A DNA stretch of 64,000 nucleotides from Caballeronia calidae (lineage in GTDB: Bacteria > Pseudomonadota > Gammaproteobacteria > Burkholderiales > Burkholderiaceae), in assembly GCF_900044055.2 (NCBI RefSeq), contig NZ_FCOX02000044.1, forward strand, positions 1 through 64,000, given 5' to 3'. Every line of letters begins with the position of its first letter. Position 1 is the first letter of the stretch. A program made the position numbers and the translations under genes. A model generated the notes under the pieces. The model was not told the origin of the DNA. It searched no databases and saw only the letters and a program-made list of their open reading frames with translations. Shown one piece after another: positions 26,068-34,404 of the stretch.

Positions 26068-26613
26068 TTACTGGTAAGACATCGAGTAAGTAACGTTCGT
26101 GGTCACGCTACCCGGAGTGGCACCACCAGCCGGCGTGTAGTATTGAGCCGCGTATTGAAGGCTCGCCGTGCCGCTAGCAATGGCCACAGTTTTCGAGTTC
26201 TGCGAGCCGTCACTCTTGCTCACGTCCATAACGGTCGCGCCGCCGTTGAAGTCGACCAATTGCACTTCGATATTCGTCGCAGTGCCGTTGTTCTTGAGAT
26301 TGCCGTCCGCCAGCGTGTTGACGCCGTATTCCCAGAACGTGCGCACGTTACCCGTGTCCGGCATGCAGTTGGTGAGCGCGATTTTGAAGCCGGTGCTACC
26401 ACCAGACTTGCCTGCGCTTTGGAAGGCTGCAGCCGACAGAGTCGGCAACGTAACCGTGAAGTTATTGCCCTGACCCTCGCCGCTCACATCGCAGGTTTGC
26501 GCCGTGAGTTCACCATTGATGGTGAGCAACCCACCGTTGGGAGCGTCGGCGTATGCCGAAACGCTTGCAAAGCCCATTGCCGCAGCGATCGCCGAGATAG
26601 CAATCTTTCTCAT
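26068..26613 (-). CDS. Fimbrial major subunit (type 1 pilin family), copy 1
   Basis: 181 residues with a short, clean signal peptide (MRKIAISAIAAAMGFASVSA, cut after YA). The mature pilin has LTINGELTAQTCDVSGEGQG, FKIALTNCMPDTGNVRTFWE, a variable middle and the end GSVTTNVTYSMSYQ with the aromatic beta-zipper. AGGAG lies 8 bases before the ATG. About half its residues match the neighbouring pilin at 27169-27720 (shared: NGTAT-IE-QLVD, VMD-SK-DG-QNS, ANL/ASLQYAAQYY), so the two arose by duplication. Strong translation signals and the following hairpin suggest it is the main shaft subunit. Confidence 0.92.
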   Translation of the reverse strand: MRKIAISAIAAAMGFASVSAYADAPNGGLLTINGELTAQTCDVSGEGQGNNFTVTLPTLSAAAFQSAGKSGGSTGFKIALTNCMPDTGNVRTFWEYGVNTLADGNLKNNGTATNIEVQLVDFNGGATVMDVSKSDGSQNSKTVAIASGTASLQYAAQYYTPAGGATPGSVTTNVTYSMSYQ

Positions 26614-27168
26614 TATTTACTCCTGATTATTGAAATAACACACCAAATCAAAATACAACCCCGCAGACGACGGAAATCGGACCGTCCGGCTTGTCTCGAC
26701 ACTCTCGAGTCCAGCTCCGAATCGTCGATACTTTTAGCGAAGAATTCTTATTGATAAGGAACCCGAATTATATGAATGCGAACAACGCTCGTATGCACGA
26801 AGATTCTTATTGTCTGGAAAATTCGCTTAAATCACACTAACTTCCGGAATTTCGGCAGCGAATCGACAATCGAAGGCCTGGAATCCGAGGCGCGTCCGTA
26901 GGTAGTTGCGAAATCAGCGCTATCGGCATTGAGCGAATCTTCGCCCGCACGAAAGCGAGGCCGCATTATAGAAAATACTTTGCTATTCGGCCTTTACTAA
27001 AATTCTTAAAGGCGGAACATTAATGCCTGTTTAATGGCAATACAAATCTGACTTTTCACAGCTTTTTCCTGGAACAATCCAAACTGACAGATCACAGCCG
27101 GGGCAGAGCGCGCTTGATCGATGCCCGGCATATCGACATGTCACGGGCATCCATGGACGCCGTCTAGA
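26614..27168. promoter_or_regulatory. 555-base AT-rich gap between the two pilin genes
   Basis: No convincing gene. It is the most AT-rich stretch of the window and should hold a promoter for pilin copy 1. Visible elements: a palindrome AAGAATTCTT (26740-26749); the direct repeat ATTCTTATTG at 26744-26753 and 26803-26812 (CAATAAGAAT on the minus strand, 59 bases apart); and the stem-loop at 27120-27151 behind pilin copy 2. I see no long inverted repeats or recombinase gene that would make it a phase switch. Confidence 0.55.
27120..27151 (-). promoter_or_regulatory. 8-bp stem-loop after pilin copy 2
   Basis: GATGCCCG and CGGGCATC separated by 16 bases, 17 bases beyond the stop of pilin copy 2. 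No T run. Same position and likely role as the hairpins behind the other two main pilin genes. Confidence 0.55.
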
Positions 27169-27720
27169 TCATTCATATGTGAGCGAGTATTGAACAGAAG
27201 TTTCAATCGATCCGCCCGTCGTGTTGCCGGTAGGCGAATAGTACTGAGCGGCATATCGCAGATTAGCTTCGCCGTTCACCAGTGCCACGCTTTGGGAGTT
27301 CTGCGCACCGTCAGCCTTGCTCAGGTCCATGACGTTGGGCGAGCCACTGTTCCAATCGACAAGCTGAATCTCGATTCCAGTCGCTGTACCGTCGTTCTTC
27401 AGCGTGCCACTCGCAGACGTAGTTCGGCCGTACTCCCACATCGTTCGCACGCGCGTCCCGTCCGCCGCACAGCTCGTCAGTGAGATGGTGAATCCTGTCG
27501 CACCTGCTGTAGCTCCCGCAGTGCTCAGAGATTTCGTAGACATGATAGGCAGCGCCACCGAGAAGCTTCCGCTGCTACCGGGATTGACCTCGCATGTAGG
27601 CGGGATTGCCTGGCCATAGAAGGTGATCGTACCGCCGCCATTTCCCGATGGTGCTGCGTACGCCGCCACACTCGTCATTCCAACTGCCGCCATCAGCGTG
27701 AGAAGAGCAATGTTTCTCAT
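27169..27720 (-). CDS. Fimbrial major subunit paralogue (type 1 pilin family), copy 2
   Basis: 183 residues; signal peptide MRNIALLTLMAAVGMTSVAA cut near YAA. The mature part starts GNGGGTITFYGQAIPPTCEV, has FTISLTSCAADGTRVRTMWE and ends GGSIETSVQYSLTYE. It is a diverged copy of the pilin at 26068-26613 and lies upstream of it across a 555-base gap, so the cluster may build two kinds of shaft or switch between them. AGGAA precedes the ATG. The 245 bases behind it (27721-27964) separate it from tamB and hold no gene that I can see. Confidence 0.9.
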   Translation of the reverse strand: MRNIALLTLMAAVGMTSVAAYAAPSGNGGGTITFYGQAIPPTCEVNPGSSGSFSVALPIMSTKSLSTAGATAGATGFTISLTSCAADGTRVRTMWEYGRTTSASGTLKNDGTATGIEIQLVDWNSGSPNVMDLSKADGAQNSQSVALVNGEANLRYAAQYYSPTGNTTGGSIETSVQYSLTYE

Positions 27721-27964
27721 TGATTTGGATTCCTATATCTTTTGGATTTTCCGTAACTTACAGTCGATCCGAAGCACAACCGCGGCCTGACACGCATCGC
27801 CGCAAAGAGTTCAGGCAAGTTTGGATGCCTCAATCGTTCGTCATATTCTCCGAACGACGAGGCAGTATATGAAAGCAGGAAGCAAGGCGCCCTACTAATA
27901 CTCTGAAAGGCACAAGCACTGCGACAGTCAGGATGCCGACGCCGCCACGCCGCGCCCACTCGCC

Positions 27965-30900
27965 TCAATCCCCCGCGTCCCGCGCAGCCGCATCCGACGA
28001 GGATGAAGACGAAGACGAAGGAGACGACGAAAACAGCCGCGCCCACGAATTGAATCGCCGCGTATAAGACAGATCGACGCCCTGATACGTCCCGCCATAC
28101 GCCGTCACCGACCAGAAGCGCGACAGATTCAGCGTCGCCTTGATCGCGTTGCTCGCCGATTGCAATCCCTGCTCATACCCGAGCACGAGCCGCTCGTTGA
28201 TCGCTTTCGAGAGCATCACGACTTGCGGATCGGTCAGCCCGACCTCGCTCGAGCCGATCGTGAATTCGTCGAGCCCGAACGTCTGCGCAATACGCTTGCC
28301 GCTCGTGCTGCCGAGCAGCGCCAGCGCGCTCGTCATCGCGCTCTGCTGGCCGACGTTGTTGCCCTGATCGGTGCCGTGTCCGAAGAGCAGCCACGAGAGC
28401 TTCTCGTTGTCGGGCACGTTCGGCTCGGATATCAGCTTCGCGACGGGCGCCTGCACCGTGCCCGTCACCTGCACGCCGGCCTCGACTTCCTGATTGCGCC
28501 GCATCGCGAGGATGTTGAGGCCCGGATTCGCCACCGGTCCATTGAACGTGAAGAAGCCGTTCTCGATGTTGAGCTTGCGCCCGAACGCGGTATAGGTGGA
28601 ACCGGGCGTCACGCGCACGTTGCCGACCGCGCGCAGCGGCATGTTCGGCGCGCTCGTCGCCGTGATGGTGCCCGCGAGGCCGAGATCCGCGCCCGCGCCC
28701 TTGAAGCGGAAGCGCTGGCCGAGATTGATGTCGATGTTCGCGCGCGGCGTGAACGGCCCGACCGGCTTTCCGGTCGTCGCCGTCAGCTGCTGGTTGCCGC
28801 CCTTGATCGTGCCGTCGGGGCGCTCGATCACGACATCGTCGCCGAGCGAGGGCGCGGACGACTCCGGCAGATCGAAGAGCGCATGATCGACCGTGAACTT
28901 GCCGTCGATCGCCATGCCGCCCTGCAGCCCCGCGTTCGCGATAGTCGCGCTGCCGGTGAGCATCAGCTCGCGGTCCGGCGACGCGAACAACTCCAGCTTG
29001 TCCGCGATGATGCTCGCCGTCAGATCCGGCTGCTGCTGGTCGAGCCGCACCTTGCCGGTCGCGCGCAGCGTGCCGCTCGCGCCGTGAAACTCCACGCGCT
29101 GTAAATCGACGAGATTCTCCGACAGCGCGATGCGAATGATGCCGTCCTTCAGTTGCACGCCCTGGTCGACGACCGTCGCGGATATATTGTCGCCGGTCAG
29201 CATCCCCGAGAGATTCGGCTTCGCCACAATGCCCGCGATCACGAGCTTGAGCGCAATCCTGCCCCCGAGCAGATAGTTCGCGCCGAGCAGGCCGCCCGTC
29301 GTGCGCAGTTCGGGAACATTCGCGTCGATCGCGCCGGTGAGCGGCGCATTGTCGTCGATGGTCAGCATGCCGTCGCGATTCACGAGCGTCGTGTGCACGT
29401 TGGCATCGATCACGCCGATGCGGCTCGCCTGCGCCCGCAGCGACGCGTTCAGGCGGTTGCCGTTGGTGAAGTCCGCGCGCGCGGTGACATCCGTGATGCC
29501 GAGCGCCGCGACGCCGCGCGTGCCGTCGATCGTCACATCGCCGTCGCGGCGCTTGATCTGCGCGTAGCCCGTCGCCGTCGCGCCGAGGGCGAAGTTCCAG
29601 TCGCCGTCGAAGTCGAGGTCCGTGCGGATCGGCGGCTCCGCGCCGGTCAGCTCCCGGCGCACTTCGAGCAGATGCGGCACCGACACGTTCGTGAGCGTGC
29701 CCGCCGATTGCAGGCGGCCGTTCTCCATCGCGAACGACTTCAGATTCAGCACCGCGCCTTCCGCGACGAGCCGCGTCGCGCCGAGCACGAGGCGCTTCGG
29801 CCCGTAGCTCACTGAAAGCGGGGACTGGAGATTGAGCGACGGCGTGCCCTTGTTCGAGAGCTTCGTGATCGATCCGTCCCAGTGCGGGCCGTCGGGCGCA
29901 TCGGTGAACTTGCCGTTGGCGCCGAGCGCGAGGTTCACCGGCTGGCCGCGGACCTTGCCGGTCGCGGTCACATCGAGCGTGTGATGCGCGCGCGTGCCGT
30001 TCAGGTTCGCATCGAGATTCGCGATGTCGACGCCTTCCGTGCTCGCGTCGCGCGCTTTCAGCGTGAAGACGAGCGCGCCGTTCGCGCCGTCGCGGATATC
30101 GGCCCGGCCTTCCGCGTGACCCAGCCGATTCGCGCCGAACACGACGTCGTCGGCCTGATAGTTCGCCGCGACGTTCGGATGCGCGATCGAGCCGGTCAGA
30201 TCGCCGTCCGCCTTCACCGTGCCCGTGATGCCGAAGCCGAGCCGTTCGAGCGCGGGCGCATCGACCTTGAAGCGCAAGCGGTCGCCGGGCGCGCCGAAAC
30301 TGCCGTTCAGATCGACGTCGTTGCCCGCCACCGAAAGCGATGCCTTGCTCGGCAAGAGGCGCGTGCCCGCAACCTGCACGGTGCCCTCGCCCGTGAGCGG
30401 CAGGTTGTCGTACATGCTGTCGGTGAGCTTGAAGGTCGCTTTGGTCGTGAGCGTCGGCGCGAGCTGGCCCGATGCGGCCAGCGTGCCGTTCACGCGCGCC
30501 TCCACGACGCGCGGCGGCGCGGCAGGCTGGTTCGACGCGCCCTTCTTCACCGGCGCGGGCTTCGGCGCAATCAACTGCTGCTGCAACAGAAGCGGGTTGA
30601 AGTCGACGATCTTGGCCTTCAGGTCGTAGCTCGAATTGGCGTCCTTCTTCAGCGCGCCGTTCAGTTCGACGCGGCCCTTGCCGACCGTCAGCTTGACGTC
30701 GTCGAGCGAGGTTTGCTTCGGATCGAGCTTGACTTTCGCCTGCGCGCGGATCGCCGCTTTCGGGTCGTTCAGATCGGCCGTGATGCTCTGCGTGTCGCCC
30801 GCGAGCACGATGCCGACCGGACCGGCGAAATCCGTCGGGCGCAAGGTCGGCTCGATCGCGTTCAGATCGAGCTTCGCCACCTTCAGGTCGAACTTGCCGT

Positions 30901-32065
30901 TCCCGCCCGCGAGCGCGCCGCCGCCCGTCACCGTCGCGCTCTTCAGAAGCCGCACGTTGAGATCGGTGATGCTTTGCTCCGACGCGTCGAGCCGCACGTT
31001 CGCACGGGCATCGATGAGCGGCAGCAGCTTCTTGTCGAGGGAACCGGGCTTCGCGTTCACGATCGACACCGGCCCGCTCACGACGAACGCCTTCGGGTCC
31101 GCGCCCGCGACGGGCTTCACTTCGGCGCGCACGGCGAGATCGGCCTCGGGCGCGCTCGGGCTGAATGCCTGCGGATTCACGTGATCGAAGGTGACGAGCG
31201 CGGATTTGAGCGGCACATCGGCGAACGGCAGCGCTTCGACGTGCGCCTGGCCCTTCAGCTTCATGCCGCTCGCGTCGACGTCCGCGATCAGGTCTTCGAG
31301 CGACCCGGAGACCCGCGCGCTCACGTTCACCGCTTCGCCGTTGACCTTGCCGGCATAGCCCACGTCGCCGGAAAGCGGAAACGGCCGCGCGCCGCCGTCG
31401 AGCTTCGCCGCCGCCGTCACCGCGCCGAACGGCGTGTCGAGACGCTGCACCGTGGCTTCATGATGCCGGCCGTCGCTGCGGCCGTTGAACAGCAGGCGCG
31501 AGAACTCGGTCGTCGTGGTGCCCTCATGCAGCCGCAGCTTCCCGACGGACAGATCGTTGATCGCGAGCTGGATCGGGATGCGCAATTCCTGCGGCAGCTC
31601 GGTCTTCTTGCTCGGCTCGTTCGACGGCGCGATGCGCGCGTCGATCGTCCCGACATGCAGATAGTCGATCGTGAAGCGCAGCGGCTCGCGCGTGAGCGCC
31701 CAGCGGCCCGACACGCTGTCCACCGCGATATCCGTGCCCGTGCCGTCCTTCCAGTGGACGTCGCGCAATTGCAGGCCGGTCGCGATCGCGCCGCCGTCGA
31801 GCTTGCCGGTCAGCTGCCCCTTGAGGAGCGAGGTCGCCGCGTCCCATGCGTAACGCGTGCCGCGCTCGGTCGTCAGCACGTAGAACACGCCGCCGACCGC
31901 GAGCCCGACGATCAGCACGAGCACGAGCACGAACCCGCCGATCCAGCGCGCGAGGCGCCGCCAGCCGCTCCTGCGCGGCGGCGTCTTCTTCGCGTCGCCG
32001 TCGCCGCCGCCTTCGTTGCCGGGAGGCGGGGCTTCAGCGTCCGCTTGCTTGGTCGAGTCCGTCAT
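27965..32065 (-). CDS. tamB: Translocation and assembly module protein TamB
   Basis: 1366-residue inner-membrane-anchored protein that spans the periplasm, works with TamA in outer-membrane protein insertion, and belongs to the AsmA-like group linked to phospholipid transport. A cytosolic Lys/Arg-rich head is followed by one membrane helix (about residues 43-66, IGGFVLVLVLIVGLAVGGVF) and a very long beta-rich repeat body. The C-terminal DUF490 domain has LNIENGFFTFNGPVANPGLN, VPDNEKLSWLLFGHGTDQGN and the barrel-like end GGTYQGVDLSYTRRF. After this comes an unusual tail of about 25 residues, mostly Ser, then Asp/Ala. It starts 34 bases after tamA. Confidence 0.95.
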   Translation of the reverse strand: MTDSTKQADAEAPPPGNEGGGDGDAKKTPPRRSGWRRLARWIGGFVLVLVLIVGLAVGGVFYVLTTERGTRYAWDAATSLLKGQLTGKLDGGAIATGLQLRDVHWKDGTGTDIAVDSVSGRWALTREPLRFTIDYLHVGTIDARIAPSNEPSKKTELPQELRIPIQLAINDLSVGKLRLHEGTTTTEFSRLLFNGRSDGRHHEATVQRLDTPFGAVTAAAKLDGGARPFPLSGDVGYAGKVNGEAVNVSARVSGSLEDLIADVDASGMKLKGQAHVEALPFADVPLKSALVTFDHVNPQAFSPSAPEADLAVRAEVKPVAGADPKAFVVSGPVSIVNAKPGSLDKKLLPLIDARANVRLDASEQSITDLNVRLLKSATVTGGGALAGGNGKFDLKVAKLDLNAIEPTLRPTDFAGPVGIVLAGDTQSITADLNDPKAAIRAQAKVKLDPKQTSLDDVKLTVGKGRVELNGALKKDANSSYDLKAKIVDFNPLLLQQQLIAPKPAPVKKGASNQPAAPPRVVEARVNGTLAASGQLAPTLTTKATFKLTDSMYDNLPLTGEGTVQVAGTRLLPSKASLSVAGNDVDLNGSFGAPGDRLRFKVDAPALERLGFGITGTVKADGDLTGSIAHPNVAANYQADDVVFGANRLGHAEGRADIRDGANGALVFTLKARDASTEGVDIANLDANLNGTRAHHTLDVTATGKVRGQPVNLALGANGKFTDAPDGPHWDGSITKLSNKGTPSLNLQSPLSVSYGPKRLVLGATRLVAEGAVLNLKSFAMENGRLQSAGTLTNVSVPHLLEVRRELTGAEPPIRTDLDFDGDWNFALGATATGYAQIKRRDGDVTIDGTRGVAALGITDVTARADFTNGNRLNASLRAQASRIGVIDANVHTTLVNRDGMLTIDDNAPLTGAIDANVPELRTTGGLLGANYLLGGRIALKLVIAGIVAKPNLSGMLTGDNISATVVDQGVQLKDGIIRIALSENLVDLQRVEFHGASGTLRATGKVRLDQQQPDLTASIIADKLELFASPDRELMLTGSATIANAGLQGGMAIDGKFTVDHALFDLPESSAPSLGDDVVIERPDGTIKGGNQQLTATTGKPVGPFTPRANIDINLGQRFRFKGAGADLGLAGTITATSAPNMPLRAVGNVRVTPGSTYTAFGRKLNIENGFFTFNGPVANPGLNILAMRRNQEVEAGVQVTGTVQAPVAKLISEPNVPDNEKLSWLLFGHGTDQGNNVGQQSAMTSALALLGSTSGKRIAQTFGLDEFTIGSSEVGLTDPQVVMLSKAINERLVLGYEQGLQSASNAIKATLNLSRFWSVTAYGGTYQGVDLSYTRRFNSWARLFSSSPSSSSSSSSDAAARDAGD

Positions 32066-32099
32066 GCCGAATCAATGTCCCTCTTCGTTCTCACGCGCA

Positions 32100-33887
32100 T
32101 CAGAACGCGATGCCGAGCGTCAGATACGGCTTGACGCTCTTGTTCTTCAGCCCGTAAGCCACGTCCACGTTGACCGGGCCGACCGGACTGCGCCAGCGCG
32201 CGCCGACGCCCACGCCCGGCTGGAACACGCGTTCGCTCCAGGTGTCGGTCGCGGTGCCGATGTCGAAGAACACCGCGCCGCCCCAGTCGCGCGTGAACCA
32301 GTGCTGATATTCGCTGCTGCCGGTCACCATGTACTTGGTCGGCAGGATCGAGCCCGCCACGTTATTGCCGATGCTCAGATAACTGTAGCCGCGCACCGAG
32401 TTCGCGCCGCCCGCACGAAACAAGAGCGATGCCGGCACGCCGCTCGACGGCCCGCTCGTGAACACGCCGCCGAATTCCGCGCGAAACACGAGCAAGTCGT
32501 TCTTGCTGAGCGGCACATATTGCGCCGCATTGGTGTACAGGCGGGCAAACGTCTGGTCGGTCATCACGCCTTTCACGGCGAAGCCGGCTTCTGCCCGGAC
32601 GATGTTGCCGCGGCGCGGAAAGAGCGGATCGTCGACGTTGCGCCGGACCCACGTCCACGCGGGCACGAGCGCGCGCGCCGTCGACGGATTCGGCTCGTTC
32701 TGCGTCAGCCGGTCGTCGTAGAACGTGAGCGAAAAGCTCGTGTCGATGTTCTGCCGCGAACGCGAACGCTGCACGCCGACACGCGCGCTATAGATGTTGG
32801 TGTCCGAGACATCGGTGATCGTGTACGAAGCGAACACGGCGTTGACCCAGCCGTGCGAATCGGGCGGCATCGCGAGCTGCACGCGGCCGTACTGCTGCGT
32901 CTGGTCGAGGCGACCGGAAATCGTGAACGGATACGCCGCGCCGAACGTGTTGAGATAGCTGTAGGCGCCCTGGATATGAAAACCCGTGTCCGTCGCGTAG
33001 CCCACGCCGTAGCGGATGCTGTGGAACGGATACTCGCTGACCTTCACGTGCAGCGGCGTGTCGAGCGGCTTGTTGACGTCGTTGTCCGCGTCGATCGCGA
33101 CGCTCGCGTAGTACGGCGTGTTCTGGATCTGGCGCTGCAGTTCGTTCACGCGCGCGACGCTGTAGATCTCGCCTTCCCGGATCGGATTCACGTGATCGAT
33201 GATCCAGCCGGGATAGCGCTTCGGACCACTCACGTCGAGCTTGCCGAGCGTGAAGGTCGGACCGCTGTCGAAAGTCACCGAAAGATCGGCGAGATGCGCG
33301 CGCGGATTGATGCGCGCCTGCGAGCGGACGATCTTCGCGCCGAGATAGCGCTTCGACCGCAGCGCCTTCAGCGCCGCGTTCTTCGCGTCGTCCCAGCCGC
33401 TCTGCGTGAAAGGATCGCCTTCATTCACCGAAAAAGCGAAACGCGCGGCGTTCTCCTGCGCGCGGTCCTCGGTCGTCACCGCACCCGTGAATTGAAGCTG
33501 CACCGAGGCAATCATCGTGCGCGGGCCGGGATCGACGCTCACCTTGACATTGCGCTTGTCGTCGACGGTCGTGACGTCGGTGCGCACGACCGGCGTGAAA
33601 TAGCCTTCCGTCGCGACGAGATCGCGCACGTCCTTCGGCGCGGCGGTGACGAGGAACTGGAACTGGTCGTCGCTCACGTCGTCGCGCTTCGCGAAGCGCG
33701 CGAGGTCGAGGTTCTCCTTGAGCAGCTTCTTCACGCTGCGCGGCGCGTCGATATCGACGTCGTATTTCGCGAAAGCGGGCGCGGAGAAGCCGAACGCGAT
33801 GAATGCGGCGAGCACGGCCGGCAAGCGTCTCGGGCCAAGCGGCTTCACGCGCAACGCGCGCAGCGGATCAAACGAACGCCCCGCCAA
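32100..33887 (-). CDS. tamA: Outer-membrane assembly protein TamA (Omp85 family)
   Basis: 595 residues from a TTG start at 33887, chosen because GGAGGT sits 5 bases upstream (33893-33898). This gives a signal peptide (LPAVLAAFIAFGFSAPAFA). Three POTRA domains precede an Omp85 barrel: YDVDIDAPRSVKKLLKENL, then KDVRDLVATEGYFTPVVRTD, and TFTLGKLDVSGPKRYPGWII. Barrel signatures: FRAGGANSVRGYSYLSIGNN, the RGY lid-lock motif, and the end SPVGPVNVDVAYGLKNKSVK before a terminal Phe. Forms the TAM complex with the downstream tamB. Divergent from DUF3460-scpA. Confidence 0.95.
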   Translation of the reverse strand: MAGRSFDPLRALRVKPLGPRRLPAVLAAFIAFGFSAPAFAKYDVDIDAPRSVKKLLKENLDLARFAKRDDVSDDQFQFLVTAAPKDVRDLVATEGYFTPVVRTDVTTVDDKRNVKVSVDPGPRTMIASVQLQFTGAVTTEDRAQENAARFAFSVNEGDPFTQSGWDDAKNAALKALRSKRYLGAKIVRSQARINPRAHLADLSVTFDSGPTFTLGKLDVSGPKRYPGWIIDHVNPIREGEIYSVARVNELQRQIQNTPYYASVAIDADNDVNKPLDTPLHVKVSEYPFHSIRYGVGYATDTGFHIQGAYSYLNTFGAAYPFTISGRLDQTQQYGRVQLAMPPDSHGWVNAVFASYTITDVSDTNIYSARVGVQRSRSRQNIDTSFSLTFYDDRLTQNEPNPSTARALVPAWTWVRRNVDDPLFPRRGNIVRAEAGFAVKGVMTDQTFARLYTNAAQYVPLSKNDLLVFRAEFGGVFTSGPSSGVPASLLFRAGGANSVRGYSYLSIGNNVAGSILPTKYMVTGSSEYQHWFTRDWGGAVFFDIGTATDTWSERVFQPGVGVGARWRSPVGPVNVDVAYGLKNKSVKPYLTLGIAF

Positions 33888-34216
33888 ACGTGACCTCCGG
33901 CATCGGAACAATTGGGATTCAAACGAAAAGAATGCAGTCGCCGCGCAATCGGGCGCAGGCGCTATTTCACCACAACGGCACGCGCGGACGCCGCAAAAGC
34001 GGCGCACGGTGCGCCGGACGTGCGCCTTTGGACGGCTCGACGCCTGCCGGGTTCCGCGAAACCTGCACGCGCGTGCACCTTTCGATGCGCGCGGAACGCG
34101 CTCGCGTGCGTTGCCGCCGCACGCTTGCGGTAAAATTGCGGCGCACAGGCGAAATGCGGACCGCCGCTCGCCCTCCTCGTCACACGAGCAAGCCTCGACC
34201 CAACGGAAGCCGGATC
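33888..34216. promoter_or_regulatory. Divergent region between tamA and the DUF3460-scpA operon
   Basis: 329 bases without a convincing gene. It contains the tamA ribosome site (33893-33898), a GCCGC-AAAA-GCGGC hairpin near 33990, and a TAAAAT at 34131-34136 that could be the -10 of the DUF3460-scpA operon, though no -35 at normal spacing is visible. Confidence 0.4.
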
Positions 34217-34402
34217 ATGTATCAGTCGGATATCACCCAGTTCATCAATCAGCTGAAAGAGCAAAAGCCGTCGCTGGAAGAAGAACAGCGCCGCGGCCGT
34301 GCGCTTCTGTGGGACAAGCAGCCGATCGACCTCGACGAGCGCACCGAGCAGCAGAAAGCGCGCGTGAAGCAGACGTCCTACGTCTACTACCAGAACTTCT
34401 GA
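34217..34402 (+). CDS. DUF3460-like small protein
   Basis: 61 residues, acidic and helical (MYQSDITQFINQLKEQKPSL, then EEEQRRGRALLWDKQPIDLD, ending YVYYQNF). This pattern, with the RxRLLWDK core and aromatic end, matches the short DUF3460 proteins of Burkholderiales, whose function I do not know. There is no signal peptide or membrane helix. It ends 2 bases before the scpA start, so the two genes are very probably translated together, which suggests a link to condensin or simply shared expression. Confidence 0.8.
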   Translation: MYQSDITQFINQLKEQKPSLEEEQRRGRALLWDKQPIDLDERTEQQKARVKQTSYVYYQNF

Positions 34403-34404
34403 AC

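Noticed and set aside
26614..27168. Phase-variable invertible promoter between the pilin genes
   Set aside because: No flanking inverted repeats of useful length and no recombinase gene nearby.
29882..32134. Open frame of 750 codons antisense to tamB
   Set aside because: Shadow of tamB; Arg-rich, no domain, no start signals.
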